Below are positions 33,601 through 45,773 of a stretch of DNA of 64,000 nt, one piece after another. The stretch covers positions 141,426,493 to 141,490,492 of the forward strand of contig NC_044557.1 in the NCBI RefSeq assembly GCF_007565055.1. The letters are read 5' to 3'. The stretch is from Rhinopithecus roxellana. Its lineage: Eukaryota > Chordata > Mammalia > Primates > Cercopithecidae. Below the pieces are notes generated by a model. It did no database searches. It worked only from the letters and a program-made list of their open reading frames with translations, and had not been told where the DNA came from. How positions within the stretch are numbered: the stretch's first letter is position 1; each line of letters starts with the position of its first letter. Position numbers and translations under genes: made by a program.

Positions 33601-34194
33601 TCAATGAGCAGAGATTATCAAAAGCAGTTTATTTTCATCTGTCACAACTCATCCACGAGAACCTTGATCAGTACATTATGCTAAGAGTACTACACCGTCC
33701 ACTACATTGATAATAACGTGCTGATTAGACCTGTTGAACTGAAAGTGGCAGATGTCTAACTAAGGCACATGCATATCAGAGGGTGGGAGATGCACTCTGG
33801 GAAAATTCACGGTCCTGACATCTCAGTAAATTTCTAGAGATCTGCAGTAGTCTGGAGCATGTTAAAATAGCCTCTCCAATGTGAAAGGCAAGTTGCTTCA
33901 CTTTGCACCCCTACTAATACATGATGTAACCTATTCCTGAGCTATCCAGAAAGGCTACCAGCTCTGCACACGTCCCAGGGCACAAAAAGGCTCTCCAGCT
34001 GGTTTGGGTTGTAGTGGATACAGATCTACCACAATGGCCTTTTGACCTCAGCAGATCCAGATAAACTCAAGATGACTGCAGCAGATAGAGGCTGATATGG
34101 AGCCTCTTGCAAGCTCTAATTGAAGACTCATAGTTGGTTACTGCATGGCCCACCACCAGCCATACAGTGCCCTTGTGTTAACCTTTAAGATATT
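33601..34194. other. unassigned intergenic sequence
   Basis: No gene. Parts of 33960-34180 may be old LTR text, but I cannot name them. Confidence 0.4.
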
Positions 34195-34965
34195 TCAAAA
34201 TATGGTAAAATATACATAAAATTTACCATTTTAACCTTTTTAAGTGTATAGTTCAGTGGTGTTAAGCATATTTACATTGTTCTGCAATCATCACCACTAT
34301 CCATCTCCAGAACGCTTTTCATCGTGCAAAACTGAAACTCTTTACCCACACAACAATAACTCAATAACTGATTTGTCCCTACCCTTGGCCCCTGGCGGTC
34401 ATCATTCTACATTCTAATGCTATGAATATGACAACTCTAGGTACCTCACATAAATACCATATGATCATATAGTATTTGTCCTTTTGTGAATGGCTTATTT
34501 CACTTGGCATAATTTTCTTCAGGTGCACCCATATTGTATCATATGTCGGAATTTTTTGCATCTTGAAGGCTGAATAATATTCCACTGTATGGATAGACCA
34601 CATTTTGTTTATCCATTCATTCTCCAGTGGACAGTTGGGTTGCTCATACATTTTGGCTATTGTGAATAATGCTGCTTTGAACATGGGTGTGCAAAAATCT
34701 CCTTGACACCTGCTTTTAATTCTTTTGAATACATACCCCGACATGGAATTGCTGGGTCATATGGTAATTCCATTTTTAATTTTTTGAGGAAACTTTATTC
34801 TGTTTGTAATGGTGGTTGCAGCGTTTTACATTCCCACTAACAGTGCAAAAGTGTTCCAATTTCTCTGCATCATCACAAATACATGATATTTTCTGGAGGA
34901 TTTTGGTTTTAGTTTTTTTTTATATAGCAGCCATCTTAATGGGTATGAGGTGATTCACTGTGCTC
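34195..34965 (-). mobile_element. old L1M 3' UTR and ORF2 end, minus strand
   Basis: 'ttaacctttttaagtgtata', 'aatcatcaccactatccatc' and 'gctgaataatattccactg' are the same section of L1M as at 8266. The reverse-strand frame at 34379-34744 is an ORF2 remnant. Confidence 0.85.
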
Positions 34966-35057
34966 ATGTTAAAAAGATGCAGAGGATGCCTGCATCTTCT
35001 GCATAGCCCAGAAGTACTCAAACATCGGAAGGAAGTGGGACATAAGAGATCTCCCTG

Positions 35058-35135
35058 GAAAGTCGAGGCTGCAGTGAGCCATGATCACACCACTGCACTT
35101 CAGCCTCAGTGACAGAGGCAACCCTGTCCCAAAAA
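35058..35135 (+). repeat. Alu right-end fragment
   Basis: 'gaggctgcagtgagccatga' through 'cagcctcagtgacagag' and ccctgtccc, without a full poly-A. Confidence 0.75.
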
Positions 35136-35829
35136 CGATAAAGAGAGAGATCACCCACTGAATCATATGCTAAAGGTCCAACTGAGTTACATGAGAAGTT
35201 GGTTCAGATTCCCATGTCTTCTTCCAGTGTTCATCAATGCCACCTCTCCCTCGATTCATACTTACAGTGTTATAGGGCATTTAATGCACCTAGTTCACAA
35301 AAGAAGAAAAAGTTCCAGCCTGGTTTATATGTGTTTCTGCAAAATAAACTCAAAGCAGCCAGAAGTGGAATGCTGCAGCATTACAGCTCTGCTCAGGAGT
35401 GGCCACCAAGGATGGAGGGGACGGAACTTCTCCAGGTGGGCAGAACTGTGCAGTTTTTCTAGAAACTTCAATACCTTGAAGGATAGATGGTCACATATAC
35501 AGATTGATGCCAATTAGAAGTGGGTGACCAGCATTTTGTTCAATGCCCGGGACTTGGAAGGAACAAAATTTGAGATTGGCAATGAGAAATAAGAGAAATA
35601 TTTAGGGATGAATCTTTCAAAAGAGCCCAGAGTATGAAAATACTTGTGTCCCACGTAAAGACTCACCATACAGCATTGCTTCAGTGATGTAGTGACATTC
35701 TCAATAACTATAGAGATAGATGATCCATTTTATGGCACCTCTTATTATTAAGCTTTCTTCTTCTTCTTGCCCTCTCATTAATTTTGTAAGCACCTAATCT
35801 CTTGCAATAAATTCTGTTGGTTTAAAATA
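35136..35829. other. unassigned intergenic sequence
   Basis: No gene recognised. The 116-codon frame at 35167-35517 overlaps other frames and has no domain. Confidence 0.45.
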
Positions 35830-36212
35830 CTGTTATGGATGGAACGTTCATGTTCCCCCAAAATTCAATTTTTGAAACTCTAACCTCCAATATGACTGTT
35901 TTGGGAGATAGGACCTGCTAGGAGGTGATAGAGGTTAAATAATGTCATAAGGGTCAGGCCCTAATCCCATAGGATTGGTGCCCTTATAAGATGAGGCAGG
36001 GACAACAGAGCTCTCTCTCTCGGTCATGTGAGCAGACAACAAGAAGGTGGCTGTCTGCAAGCCACGAAGGGAGCCCTTGCCAGAAGCTGAACTCTGCTGG
36101 ACCTTGATCTTGGACTTCCCAGCCTCCAGAACTGTGAGAAATAAATTGTTGTTGTTTAAGCCACTCAGTCTGTGTCATTTTGTTATGGCAGCCCTGGGTG
36201 ACTAATATAAAT
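35830..36212 (+). mobile_element. MLT1-type solo LTR
   Basis: 'tgttatggatggaacgttca' to 'tcttggacttcccagcctcc', 'gaactgtgagaaataaattg' and a gtgactaatata end. Confidence 0.85.
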
Positions 36213-37497
36213 ACTTAGATTGGATTTTCTTCCTTGTATTGATTCTGACCTGACACAGATACATATCACAATATAGCTTTTATGAAATCTAAATACTTCA
36301 GATTTCATGAATTTATGAGTACAAAGACAGTCACATGAACATTAACACCTAAAATCTCACCAGCCTGAAGCCTCCGTCTTCATGACAAAGTCCTGTTCTT
36401 CCTAATATTCCCTAATACATATTTCCAACATGTATACACAAGCCAATCCTGGTGGGTCCCTGCAGTTTTGTCAGCTTGCTCAGGATTCCATTGCAGTAGT
36501 CTCAGAAAGATCTAAAATATGCTGCTCCTCTCTACTGCCACTGTAGCTGCGGGGAATTTGCAGGACGTGATGTCAGGGAAGCTAAAAGGCTGTCTCAGCT
36601 CGTGACTCAAGAATCAAACTCACACTCATTTTGGAGAATTCCCCATCCAATGATGTTCACTTCCTGGAGTATAAGAGTTTTTTCTTTTCCCATCATGGTG
36701 ATCCAAGCTGGGCCCACCATGACAGCTCCATTCTGTGCAAATTCTTGACTGGGACTTAGCTTCCATTGTGGTTAGTCACTGCCATTGCTAATATTGTTAC
36801 TTTCACTGTGATTATAGTCACTAATGGTGCTGAAAACATGCTCTCCTCAATGCCTGTGAAACCGCAAAGCTACCACTGTACCCAGTGCCAGAGATATGCC
36901 CACTGCAGATATTCTTGAGAAGCGAAAGTTAGGATATTCTTAAGTAAGGGTTTGCCCCACAGCAGAGTTTCTGGGTCACCAAAGTGTCAGAGTCCGTAGG
37001 CCTTCCATTCATGCACATTGCGATTCCCCACATTGCGATTTGTTTTAATGTTAGGAAGAGAAGCTTGCTAGGGAAGAAAATGCCTAGGTTTGAACAGAAG
37101 ACTGTGACAACGCTCAGTGACTGTATTAAGATATTTATCAATGAAATCAAACACCTGACTCTTTTGGGCTTTGAAAGAGGAAGCTTCCGCTAGCCAACTT
37201 ATTAGCAGTGGCTCTGTGAGCTTCCCTGTAGCTTCCGATGTCTGGAGTGTCTTCAGTGCTAGTTCCCAGTCCTTAATTTTAAATATTTTTCCATTCCCAA
37301 CATCAGCACACTTCAACTATGATTCTTAAACATCAACAGTCTATTTTTAGAATTGTGCACATTTTATTAATTGTTTTCTTTTTCCTCACTATTTAATACA
37401 CAGTTGAAAAAGGGAAATTCAAAAAAGTATGTGATTGAAACTAAAGCTAAATGCCTTATCATATTTAATTATTTATATCTGCTACAATTGTCATGTC
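36213..37497. other. unassigned intergenic sequence
   Basis: Largely single-copy; no gene or named repeat recognised. There is a small tandem of 'cattgcgattcccca' and 'cattgcgatttgtt' at 37016-37042. Confidence 0.5.
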
Positions 37498-37786
37498 ACT
37501 AGTGATATGGTTTGGCTGTGTCCCCACCCAAATCTCATCTTCAATACCCATGTGTCGTGGGAGGGACCCAGTGGGAGGAAATTGAATCATGGAGGCAGAT
37601 TTTTCCCATGCTGTTCTCGTGATAGCACATAAGTCTCACGAGATCTGACAATATCATAAGGGGGACTTTCCCTGCCTAATCTCTCTCTCTTTGCCTGCTG
37701 CCATTCCATGTTAAGACGTGACGTGCTCCTCCTTGCCTTCCACCATGATTGTGAGACCTCCCCAGCCATGTGGAATTATAAGTCAT

Positions 37787-38482
37787 TGTATTAGTCCATT
37801 TTCACATTGCTGATAAGGACATACCGGAGACTGGGCAATTTACAAAAGAAGGAGCTTCTTTTTTTTTCTTTTGAGATGGAGTCTTGCTGTGTCTACCAGG
37901 CTGGAGTGCAGTGGTGCAATCTTGGCTAACTGCAAGCTTCACCTCCTGGGTTCACACCGTTCTCCTGCCTTAGCCTCCTGATTACCTGGAACTACAGGCG
38001 CCACCCCCCCACCACCACGCCTGGCTAATTTTTGGTATTTTTAGTAGAGACAGAGTTTCACCCTGTTAGCTAGTATGGTCTCAATCTCCTGAACTCGTGA
38101 TCTGCCCACCTCGGCCTCCCAAAGTGCTAGGATTACAGGCATGAGCCACTGCACCCAGCTAAAAGAAGGAGGTTCTTACAAAAGAAAGAAGGAAGCTTAC
38201 AGTTCCACATGGCTGGGAGGCCTCACGATCATGGCAGAAGGCAAGGAGGAGCAAGTCATGTCTTACATGGATGGCAGCAGGCAAAGAGAGAGCTTGTGCA
38301 GGGAAACTCTCATTTTTAAAACCATCAGATCTTGTGAGACCCATTCACTATCATGAGAACAGCATGGGAAAGAGGTGCCCCCATGATTCAGTTATCTCCC
38401 ACCAGGTCCCTCCCATAACATGTGGAAATTATGGGAGCTACAAGATGAGATCTGAGTGGGGATATAGAGACAAACCATATCA
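37787..38482 (-). mobile_element. inner MST-type LTR nested in reverse inside the outer LTR
   Basis: Starts tgtattagtccattttcac and ends caaaccatatca. A perfect GTCAT duplication at 37782-37786 and 38483-38487 shows it inserted into the older LTR. Confidence 0.95.
37861..38160 (-). mobile_element. Alu inside the inner LTR
   Basis: Flanked by 'aaaagaaggagcttctt' (37844-37860) and 'aaaagaaggaggttctt' (38161-38177), one mismatch in 17. Confidence 0.95.
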
Positions 38483-38566
38483 GTCATTTAAAACTCTTTC
38501 ATTTGTAAATTGCCCAGTCTCAGCTATGTCTTTGTTAGCAGCATGAAAATGGACTAATAAAAGTAG

Positions 38567-39020
38567 TCTCATTTTTCTATTACTAATTATTAAAAATAAT
38601 TGCAAAATGCAAGAATATATTCAATATTCAAGTATTGCATGAACACTTCTGAACAAACCAAGGAAGCAATATAGTTTAAGGCAGTATGTCAATTGGCCAG
38701 CAAGATCACCATGGGACAACTCTAAATGTGTGTTTATCAGTTGATAAGTAAAAGTTCAAAGTCTGCAAATTGAGGTCATTATAGAATGTAATAAAAGTGC
38801 AGATTGCTTTAAGTCCATTATTACCTTTACTCTTTTGTCTTATCCTTCAATCAATAAAGTGTACTTTTATTTTCTGCTTCAATCAATAAAGTATATTTTT
38901 ATTTTCTAAAAAAAATTAATACCAAACTTTTCGTTAGAATGCTATGTAGAATGAATACTCCTCCAATATAAATTTATCTTTATAGAGTATATAAAAATAC
39001 ATGTTCACATACACATACCC
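38567..39020. other. unassigned intergenic sequence
   Basis: AT-rich. The short direct repeat 'tcaatcaataaagtatattt' (38881) has a counterpart at 38849. Otherwise nothing recognised. Confidence 0.5.
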
Positions 39021-39021
39021 A

Positions 39022-39048
39022 AACACACACACACACACACACACACAG
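39022..39048. repeat. (AC)n microsatellite
   Basis: Uninterrupted AC run followed by agagag. Confidence 0.95.
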
Positions 39049-39196
39049 AGAGTGTTCACTGCACTGAGAGGAGACACCTCTTGCAAATTGTAGCAAAGTG
39101 CATATGTTACCACTGAGATTACTAATGACTTCCTCAAATTGCTTTCTCTATAGCAGTTCAAAGCAAAAGGAATTATTATACAAAAAGACACCAGCA

Positions 39197-39477
39197 GGCC
39201 GGGCGCGGTGGCTCAAGCCTGTAATCCCAGCACTTTGGGAGGCCGAGACGGGCGGATCACGAGGTCAGGGGATCGAGACCATCCTCGCTAACACTGTGAA
39301 ACCCCGTCTCTACTAAAAAAATACAAAAACTAGCCGGGCGAGGTGGCGGGCGCCTGTAGTCCCAGCTACTCGGGAGACTGAGGCAGGAGAATGGCGTGAA
39401 CCCGGGAGGCGGAGCTTGCAGTGAGCTGAGATCCGGCCACTGCACTCCAGCCCGGGCGACAGAGCGAGACTCCGTCT

Positions 39478-39520
<43 letters not shown>
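39197..39520 (+). mobile_element. young AluY (AluYR-like), perfect 15-bp TSD
   Basis: Starts ggccgggcgcgg with 'gatccggccactgcactcc' and a poly-A of about 42. 'aaaaagacaccagca' occurs at 39182-39196 and 39516-39530. The perfect duplication and long pure tail indicate a recent insertion. Confidence 0.97.
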
Positions 39521-39522
<2 letters not shown>

Positions 39523-39584
39523 CACCAGCATGTTTGTCACAAAACTATTTAAAAAATAAGCACCTGAATGTTTATCACAAAACT

Positions 39585-40010
39585 ATTCATGATAGGAAAA
39601 ATATGGAATCAACCTAAGTGTCCATTCATGGATGAACGGATAAAGAATATGTGATGTATATACACAGTGGAATACTATTCAGCCATAGAAAGAGTGAAAC
39701 AACATCTTTTGCCGCAAAACAAATGGAACCAGAGGCCATTATCTTAAATGAAGCAACTCAGAAACAGGAAGGTAAATACCACATGTTTCACTTATAACTA
39801 GGAGCTAAATAATGTGTGCACATGCCAGAGCATGTGAAATGATAGACATTGGAGACTCAGGAGGGTGGGAGGGGTGGCAGGCGAGTGGATGATAAGAAAT
39901 TAATGGATGCAATGTACATTATTCGGGAGATGGACACCATAAAAGCCCAGACTTCACCACTAAATAAAATACCCATGTAATAAAATTGAACTTGTACCCC
40001 TTAAATTTAT
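39585..40010 (+). mobile_element. L1 (L1PA/L1PB-like) 3' end
   Basis: 'ggaatcaacctaagtgtcc', 'gaatactattcagccatag', 'aagaaattaatggatgcaat' and 'taaaattgaacttgtacccc' in plus orientation, strongly 5'-truncated. Confidence 0.9.
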
Positions 40011-40012
40011 AT

Positions 40013-40059
<47 letters not shown>

Positions 40060-40072
40060 GAGAGAGAGAAAT
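40011..40072. repeat. (AC)n(AG)n compound microsatellite
   Basis: acacacacacacac followed by a long AG run, at the L1 tail. Confidence 0.95.
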
Positions 40073-40244
40073 GGGAGGCACTACCAAGGAAAATAATTTT
40101 ATTTTAATCTTTTTGGGCTTAAAAAAAAAAATTTTCATTTATCATTGGAAACTCTAAAACTATTTATACCCACAGTGAGTGTTTTATGTCATTTATTTTT
40201 GCTTTTTGCTTTGCTTTATTTCACCTACTCGAGGGGCATTATAA

Positions 40245-40460
40245 TGCAACTCTTGAGAGCACAGAGACTCAGGAGTCAGACTGCCTGGGCTTGAATACTG
40301 GCTCCCCCATTTCAGTTGTGCAGGCCTGGACTGTGCTTAACCTCTGTGCCTCAGTTTCCTCACTTGTAAAATGAGAATTAATAACTGAGTTGTGAGGAAT
40401 CAAAGAGTAATGCATCCTAAGCAGATAGAAGAGTGCCTGCCACATACTGTAAGCTCTCAC
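40245..40460 (+). repeat. MIR
   Basis: 'aggagtcagactgcctgggc', 'tgtgcctcagtttcctcact' and 'agagtgcctgccacatactg' in MIR order. Confidence 0.9.
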
Positions 40461-40844
40461 AAACCCTTCTTGCTGGGCTCAGCTCCTCTTCCATTTCATT
40501 TCTCTTTTCTAACTCAAAATAGGCAGACACGAAAACACAGCATTTCTCATTAATGGACCCTAGCAGTATTATGGGTGAGACAGTTAATTCATTATGCAAA
40601 GATGACCGACAAATTGCAGACTGTTTCTCATCCTTGGTTTCTGGGCACTATTATTATTATTATATGATTGCCAGCAGAAATCCTCAATCTTTTTGACAGC
40701 CAAAAACAGCAACCCACCCCCTGCCCTATCCCTTGGTTCCAAATGCCCACCCAGGTTAAGAACCACAGCAGATATTTAACCCTCCCTTTCACTGATGTCA
40801 ACTAAAGTTTAAGGGAAAGTAATGGAAATTGTAGTGGATGAAGT
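40461..40844. other. unassigned intergenic sequence
   Basis: Nothing recognised except a short ATT repeat at about 40650-40664. Confidence 0.5.
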
Positions 40845-41035
40845 AGGCAATAATATTAACAACTGCTATTTATTGAGTCCTTACTGTAGTCCAGGGTTCA
40901 TAATAGACTCATAAGGAGAGAAAGAAACTGAGATGAGAAAAGTAATTAATCCAAGTCACAATGGTGTCAAGGTGGTACAAGAATTCAAATTTATGGTTAT
41001 CTTACTCCAAATCACATGCTCTTGTTCATAAAAAC
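40845..41035 (-). repeat. MIR, minus strand
   Basis: 'tgctatttattgagtcctta' and 'aagaaactgagatgagaaaa', followed by aagtcaca, follow the reverse complement of MIR. Confidence 0.75.
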
Positions 41036-41132
41036 TAAATCACTTACTGCTTTAAGTTAAACTAAGACAGCTTCATCAGTTTGACCAAAGAACAGATTTT
41101 GGGCAAGTATAAAGTTAATACACTCATCTATA

Positions 41133-41170
41133 CAATTATGCAGTATACCTGCAATTATGCAGTATACCTG
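41133..41170. repeat. 19-bp tandem duplication
   Basis: 'caattatgcagtatacctg' is present twice in a row. Confidence 0.9.
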
Positions 41171-41246
41171 AACAGAGCTGGTTTTGTTCACCCTATACCC
41201 TGGAGTCTTGACTTTAATTATTAGGTGGAATTCAATTTGTAGATGG

Positions 41247-41920
41247 TGTATTAGTCTGTTTTTACACTGCTATAAAGATACTGCCAGAGACCGGGTAATT
41301 TATAAGGAAGGAGGTCTCATTGACTCACAGTTCCACGTAGCTGGAGAGGCCTGTTACAATCATGGCCAAGGGTGAAGGGGAAGCAAGGATCTTCTTCACA
41401 TGGCAGCAGGAGAAAGAGGTGCGAGCAAGGGAGCCAGATCCTTATAAAACCATCAGATCTTGTCTGGGCGCGGTGGCTCACGCCTGTAATCCCAGCACTT
41501 TGGGAGGCCGAGGCAGGCAGATCACAAGGTCAGGAAATTGAGACCATCCTGGCTAACACGGTGAAACCCCGTCTCTACTAAAAATACAAAAATATTAGCC
41601 GGGCGCGGTGGCAGGCGCCTGTAGTCCCAGCTACTCCGGAAGCTGAGGCAGGAGAATGGTGTGAACCCGGGAGGCAGAGCTTGCAGTAAGCCCAGATCGC
41701 GCCACTGCACTCCAGCCTGGGCGACAGAGGGAGACTCCGTCTCAAAAACAAACAAACAAACAAAACAAAACAAAAAACCATCAGATCTCATGAGAGCTCA
41801 CTATCATGAGAAGAGCATGGGGGAAACCGTCCCCGTGATCCAATTCCCTCCCTCCCTTGAGAGGTGGGGATTACAACTGGAGATGAGATTTGGGTGCGGA
41901 CACAGAACCAAAGCATATCA
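41247..41920 (-). mobile_element. MST-type solo LTR split by an Alu
   Basis: Starts tgtattagtctg and ends aaagcatatca. Flanks gatgg (41242) and gacgg (41921) fit a 5-bp duplication with one change. Confidence 0.9.
41462..41775 (+). mobile_element. Alu inside the MST LTR
   Basis: 'aaaaccatcagatct' occurs before (41446-41460) and after (from 41775) the element. (AAAC)n tail. Confidence 0.92.
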
Positions 41921-42105
41921 GACGGATACAGATAACGAGATTTGTAAGAATTCTTATGAAATCCACAAAAATTTTACTGAGCCCAATTTAATTCATAGTC
42001 TGTAAAGGAGAGTATAACCCAAAAGTCTTGAGGTCTTTCTAACCTGTGGATGTGGCTTCCACCGGCCCACTGTTTCCACTTGCTCATTCTGAAATTCCTG
42101 TCTCT

Positions 42106-42419
42106 GGCCAGGCAAGGTGGTTCAGCCTGTAATCCCAGCACTTTGGGAGGCCAAGGCAGGCAGATCGCTTGAGCTCAAGAGTTCAAGACCAGCCTGGGCA
42201 AAATGGTGAAACCCCGTTTCTACCAAAAATACAAGAAATTAGCCAGGTATGGTGGCATGCACCTGTAGTCCCAGCTACTCAGGAAGGCTAAAGCGGGAGG
42301 ATCGCTTGAGTCCAGGAGGCGGAGATTGCAGTGGGCCAAGATGGCACCACTGCATTCCAGCCCAGGTGACAGAGTGAAACCCTGTCTCAAAACAAAAGAA
42401 AACAAAGCAAAACAAAAAC
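42106..42419 (+). mobile_element. Alu (J/S-like)
   Basis: ggccaggcaaggtggttcag through an A-rich tail. 'aattcctgtctc' flanks it at 42093 and 42425. Confidence 0.93.
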
Positions 42420-42437
42420 ACACAAATTCCTGTCTCC

Positions 42438-42942
42438 AGAAAAACTCCTCACAGGCATGTCTAGCTATTCCTAGAAGCTTGCTCAGACAGACCCGGGACC
42501 ACCTGTTATCCTCACGCTCCACTCCACATTCTGCCATATGGAAACTCCTACTGGGGGATACCTCATCCTCGCCAGTGCCACTGGGCCCTTCAGTGAGATT
42601 AACATCCACGCCAAGAGTGTTGTTTTCTGGAACTTTCAGACTGACCACTTTGAAGGGCCAGTGCCATGCTGGGTTTTCTGTAGAAGTGGGGAGGATGCCT
42701 CTCTTCCCAACTTTAGGTCACATCTTAATCTCTCAGCCTCAGTGCAGCTCTGCCTGAGCCCAGCGTCCACAGAATTTCTCAGGAAGCTCTCCTAGTTTGG
42801 GGCTCACCCATGTTTCCATTGCTGCTGAAACCTGAGTAACCAGAGGGGGACAAACACTAGGCCATGTGAGCCCTGTCCTCATCTTCCCAGTCTGCCCTAC
42901 TCGGATGTTTCTATTCTAAAGAAAATAAAAACCTTTATTGTG
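42438..42942. other. unassigned intergenic sequence
   Basis: Single-copy text. Open frames of up to 143 codons start inside the Alu and are not credible genes. Confidence 0.45.
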
Positions 42943-42944
42943 GT

Positions 42945-43362
42945 GGTTAATTTTATGTGTCAACTTGGGTAAGCTATGGTACCCTGTTGTTGGGCCAAAC
43001 ACCAGTCTAGATGTTGCTGTGAAGATATTTTTATAGATGTGTTTAACATTTGAATCAGTGAGAAAAACAGATTACCCTCTATAACATGGGTGGGCCTCTT
43101 TCAATCAGTTGAAAGGCTTTAGAGAAAAGGTTCAGGACCCCTAAAAAGGAAATAATTCAGCCTCAAAACTGCCTTAGGAGTAAAGAATGCAGCACCAACT
43201 TTTGCCAGAACTGCAGCAAGCCTGCCTTGTAGATTTTGTGCTTGCCAGCCCCTGCAATCGTGTGTGCTAATTACTTAAAATAAATTTCATTTTTTACATG
43301 ATATATATGAAACTAATATATCCTATTGGTTCTGTTTCTCTGGAGAACCCTGTCTAATACAC
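42945..43362 (+). mobile_element. MLT2-type solo LTR (ERVL)
   Basis: 'tggttaattttatgtgtcaa', 'acatttgaatcagtgagaa' and the end 'tctggagaaccctgtctaat' are characteristic. Confidence 0.85.
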
Positions 43363-44787
43363 TTATCCTATCCTTTTTCAGACAACCCCGAAGTATTCAT
43401 TCATAGCAACACATCTACCCAGATGCCCAGTGATATCACTCGCCTGGAAGGTCAGCAAATCAGACATTGATTGGTTACCAATTGAGGCCCTTGAGAGCAC
43501 TAATTTCTGTTGTAGATAATGAGTTACAGGCGGTATTAGGTGGGTTAGGATATCAGGTCCCATTTCTCTTGTCTAGGTCCCTACACCAGCCTTGCTGAAG
43601 AGATGCCTCCTGTCCTGATCTTGTTTCACGTTGTTCTTTCCCCAGCCAGTCCACATTGGAGTGTCTGATTCTTCAGGAACATTCCTACCACCACAACTCC
43701 TACTTCTGCTATGACTACTACAGTTACCTAACATTTTTTGGCCCTTTCTTATTTAACTCAGATGTCAGCGAGGAAATCTTCACTCTGAGATAGAATGAGC
43801 TTGAGTCCACAGTCCATACCACAGGAAAGTCCACACGTCTGCAGATTTTTAGATGGGTGTGGGGGAGTTTATACGCTCAAGGTCAACGTGGGCTCCAGGT
43901 TTCCATTGCTGCTCTTCTGTACTATATCATCTCAGACTTACACCCCAGCTTTTTTCTAGATTTCCAATAAAAAACAATTCGAACCAAATATTTGCAAAAA
44001 TATAGACTCTACCGAAGATGTTTAGCTTCCATAGAAGGGTCACTTCATCCCACACAGTACTACCAACCTAAAAACACATATTAGTGTAGTGAATAATGTT
44101 TGAAACGCCAGCTGAAGTTTTCCTTCCTTACATTTCCTTTGATCTTCCCCTTTCTTCTCACTGGTCCAGCACCTGTAGCATCTTTCACCTACACTGCAGA
44201 GGGAGTCAGATAGAAGTTACAGACAAAAAGCCCTGGAGTAGCAGAGACGAGCTGAGAACCACAGCACCTGAAGACAAAAATGTTTTCTGAATTCCAAAAA
44301 CATGGCTTTTATTATCAAGAGCCAATGCCTGAAGGCAGAAAACACAGTGTTTACCCATAAACAATCCTTGAGAAGGAGAAAGATGAAGAGCCCATTTCCA
44401 GCCACACAAGAAGATAAAACACTTTGCTTGAATTGGGGAAAGAACTTCAAAGAGGAGAGGAGAACAAAAGAGTGAGTTTGCCTGTGTCTCTGACCCCTAG
44501 CTTCACCTCCCCCTAGGCCATGTTGAAGTGGGGAAGAAAACTGAAAATCTAATATGGGTTTATGGGAGCCAACACAAGAAAGGACTTGGCCTTCCTTCTC
44601 AGTGGATAAACCTGGGAAGACTGTGAATTTCAGGGAGAAACTCAGCATCCATCCCAGCCAGCAAATTCTGAGGGAGACACCCTGACAGTTGGCCTCATGG
44701 ACCTCCAGGGTGATAAGGGGACAGTGGCAGAAAGTTGCTTGTGGCCCCTGAGAGGAGGATGGAGATGACACCTAGACTAGTGGACAC
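43363..44787. other. unassigned intergenic sequence
   Basis: No named repeat. The minus-strand frame at 44217-44771 (184 codons) is the longest open frame outside the CpG island; it shows no family resemblance, and composition alone can explain it. Confidence 0.4.
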
Positions 44788-45194
44788 TGATAGGATTTGG
44801 ATGTGTGTTCACTCTAAGTCTCATGTTGAAATCATGTGAAACACGTGATTCCCCATGTTAGAGGTGGGCCATGAGGGTGGATTCCTCAAGAATGGCCTCC
44901 CCATGGTCATGAATGAGTTCTTGCTTTCTTAGCTCATGTAACAGCTGGTTGTTTAAAGGAGCCTGACACCTCCTGCTCTCTCTATTGCTTCCTCTCTTTC
45001 TATATGACATGCCAGCCCCCCCTTCAACTTGTGCCCTGAGCAAAAACTTCCTGAGGCCTCACCAGAAGTTGAGCAAATGCCAGTGCCATGCTTTCTGTAC
45101 AGCTTTCAGAACCATGATCTAAATAAACCTGTTTTCTTTATAAATTATCCAGCCTCAGGAATTCCTTTATAGCAATGCAAAATAGACTAATAGA
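44788..45194 (+). mobile_element. MLT1-type solo LTR
   Basis: 'tgataggatttggatgtgtg', 'ttcagaaccatgatctaaat' and 'ctttataaattatccagcct', ending agactaata. Confidence 0.85.
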
Positions 45195-45770
45195 GATGTG
45201 AACGAATCTGATTTCCATGTCCCAGTGAGGAGGACACAGGTGGTTTGCATGGAACAGGTAACCAGAGTCCTTGGGAGAACAGTGGTCATTTTGGCATAAG
45301 CAGTGGGTCATGCACCCAGAGGCCTGGGGGGATAAGTTTCAGCTCAGTAGCAGCCAGAGAAGGATAAAAGATGACTGGGGATAAAGCATTCTCTTCCCTG
45401 ACCTGGATGACACTTAAAATCCTTTCCTTCTGGAATTTATATTACCTCCTGGGCAGAAGGGAGAGAAGAGCTGAGGAAGAAGTGGACTTGATTGGGAAGA
45501 CAGCAATTATTCGCTGAGTTTTAAATCCTAAGTGTCTGAACTGACCTTGACTCAGATTACTTTTTTCACTACCAGGTGGAAAGGGGCACTCAAATTCTAG
45601 TTCAATTGCAGAGAAATGAAGAGTTTCCATTTTGCATACCTCTGCAACATATGGGGAAAGTCTATGACATTTTCACCCACAACATGTGGCATTCGGCTGT
45701 TAGAGGTGTTCTTGCCCTAACCCTTGAGGGTTTCTCACTCACTGGCCTTCCCTCTCACTGGCTTTCCTTT
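45195..45770. other. unassigned intergenic sequence
   Basis: Nothing recognised apart from a short ggccttccctctcactggct internal repeat at 45741-45770. Confidence 0.45.
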
Positions 45771-45773
45771 CTC

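Larger units (their letters stand above)
37503..38561 (+). mobile_element. outer MST-type LTR, split by a second LTR
   Basis: Starts tgatatggtttggctgtg. It is interrupted at 37786, resumes at 38488 with ttaaaactctttcatttgt, and ends ggactaata. Possible outer duplication actag (37498) and agtag (38562). Confidence 0.9.

Noticed and set aside
41522..41791. Open frames reading 'SPSVAQAGVQWRDLG' and similar across many positions
   Set aside because: These are antisense translations of Alu elements, a frequent false positive in primate DNA.
44217..44771. 184-codon minus-strand open frame in single-copy DNA
   Set aside because: No recognisable motif or family resemblance, an in-frame start chosen only by length, no promoter or splice context. 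Chance is the simpler explanation; transcript data or conservation of the frame would change this.
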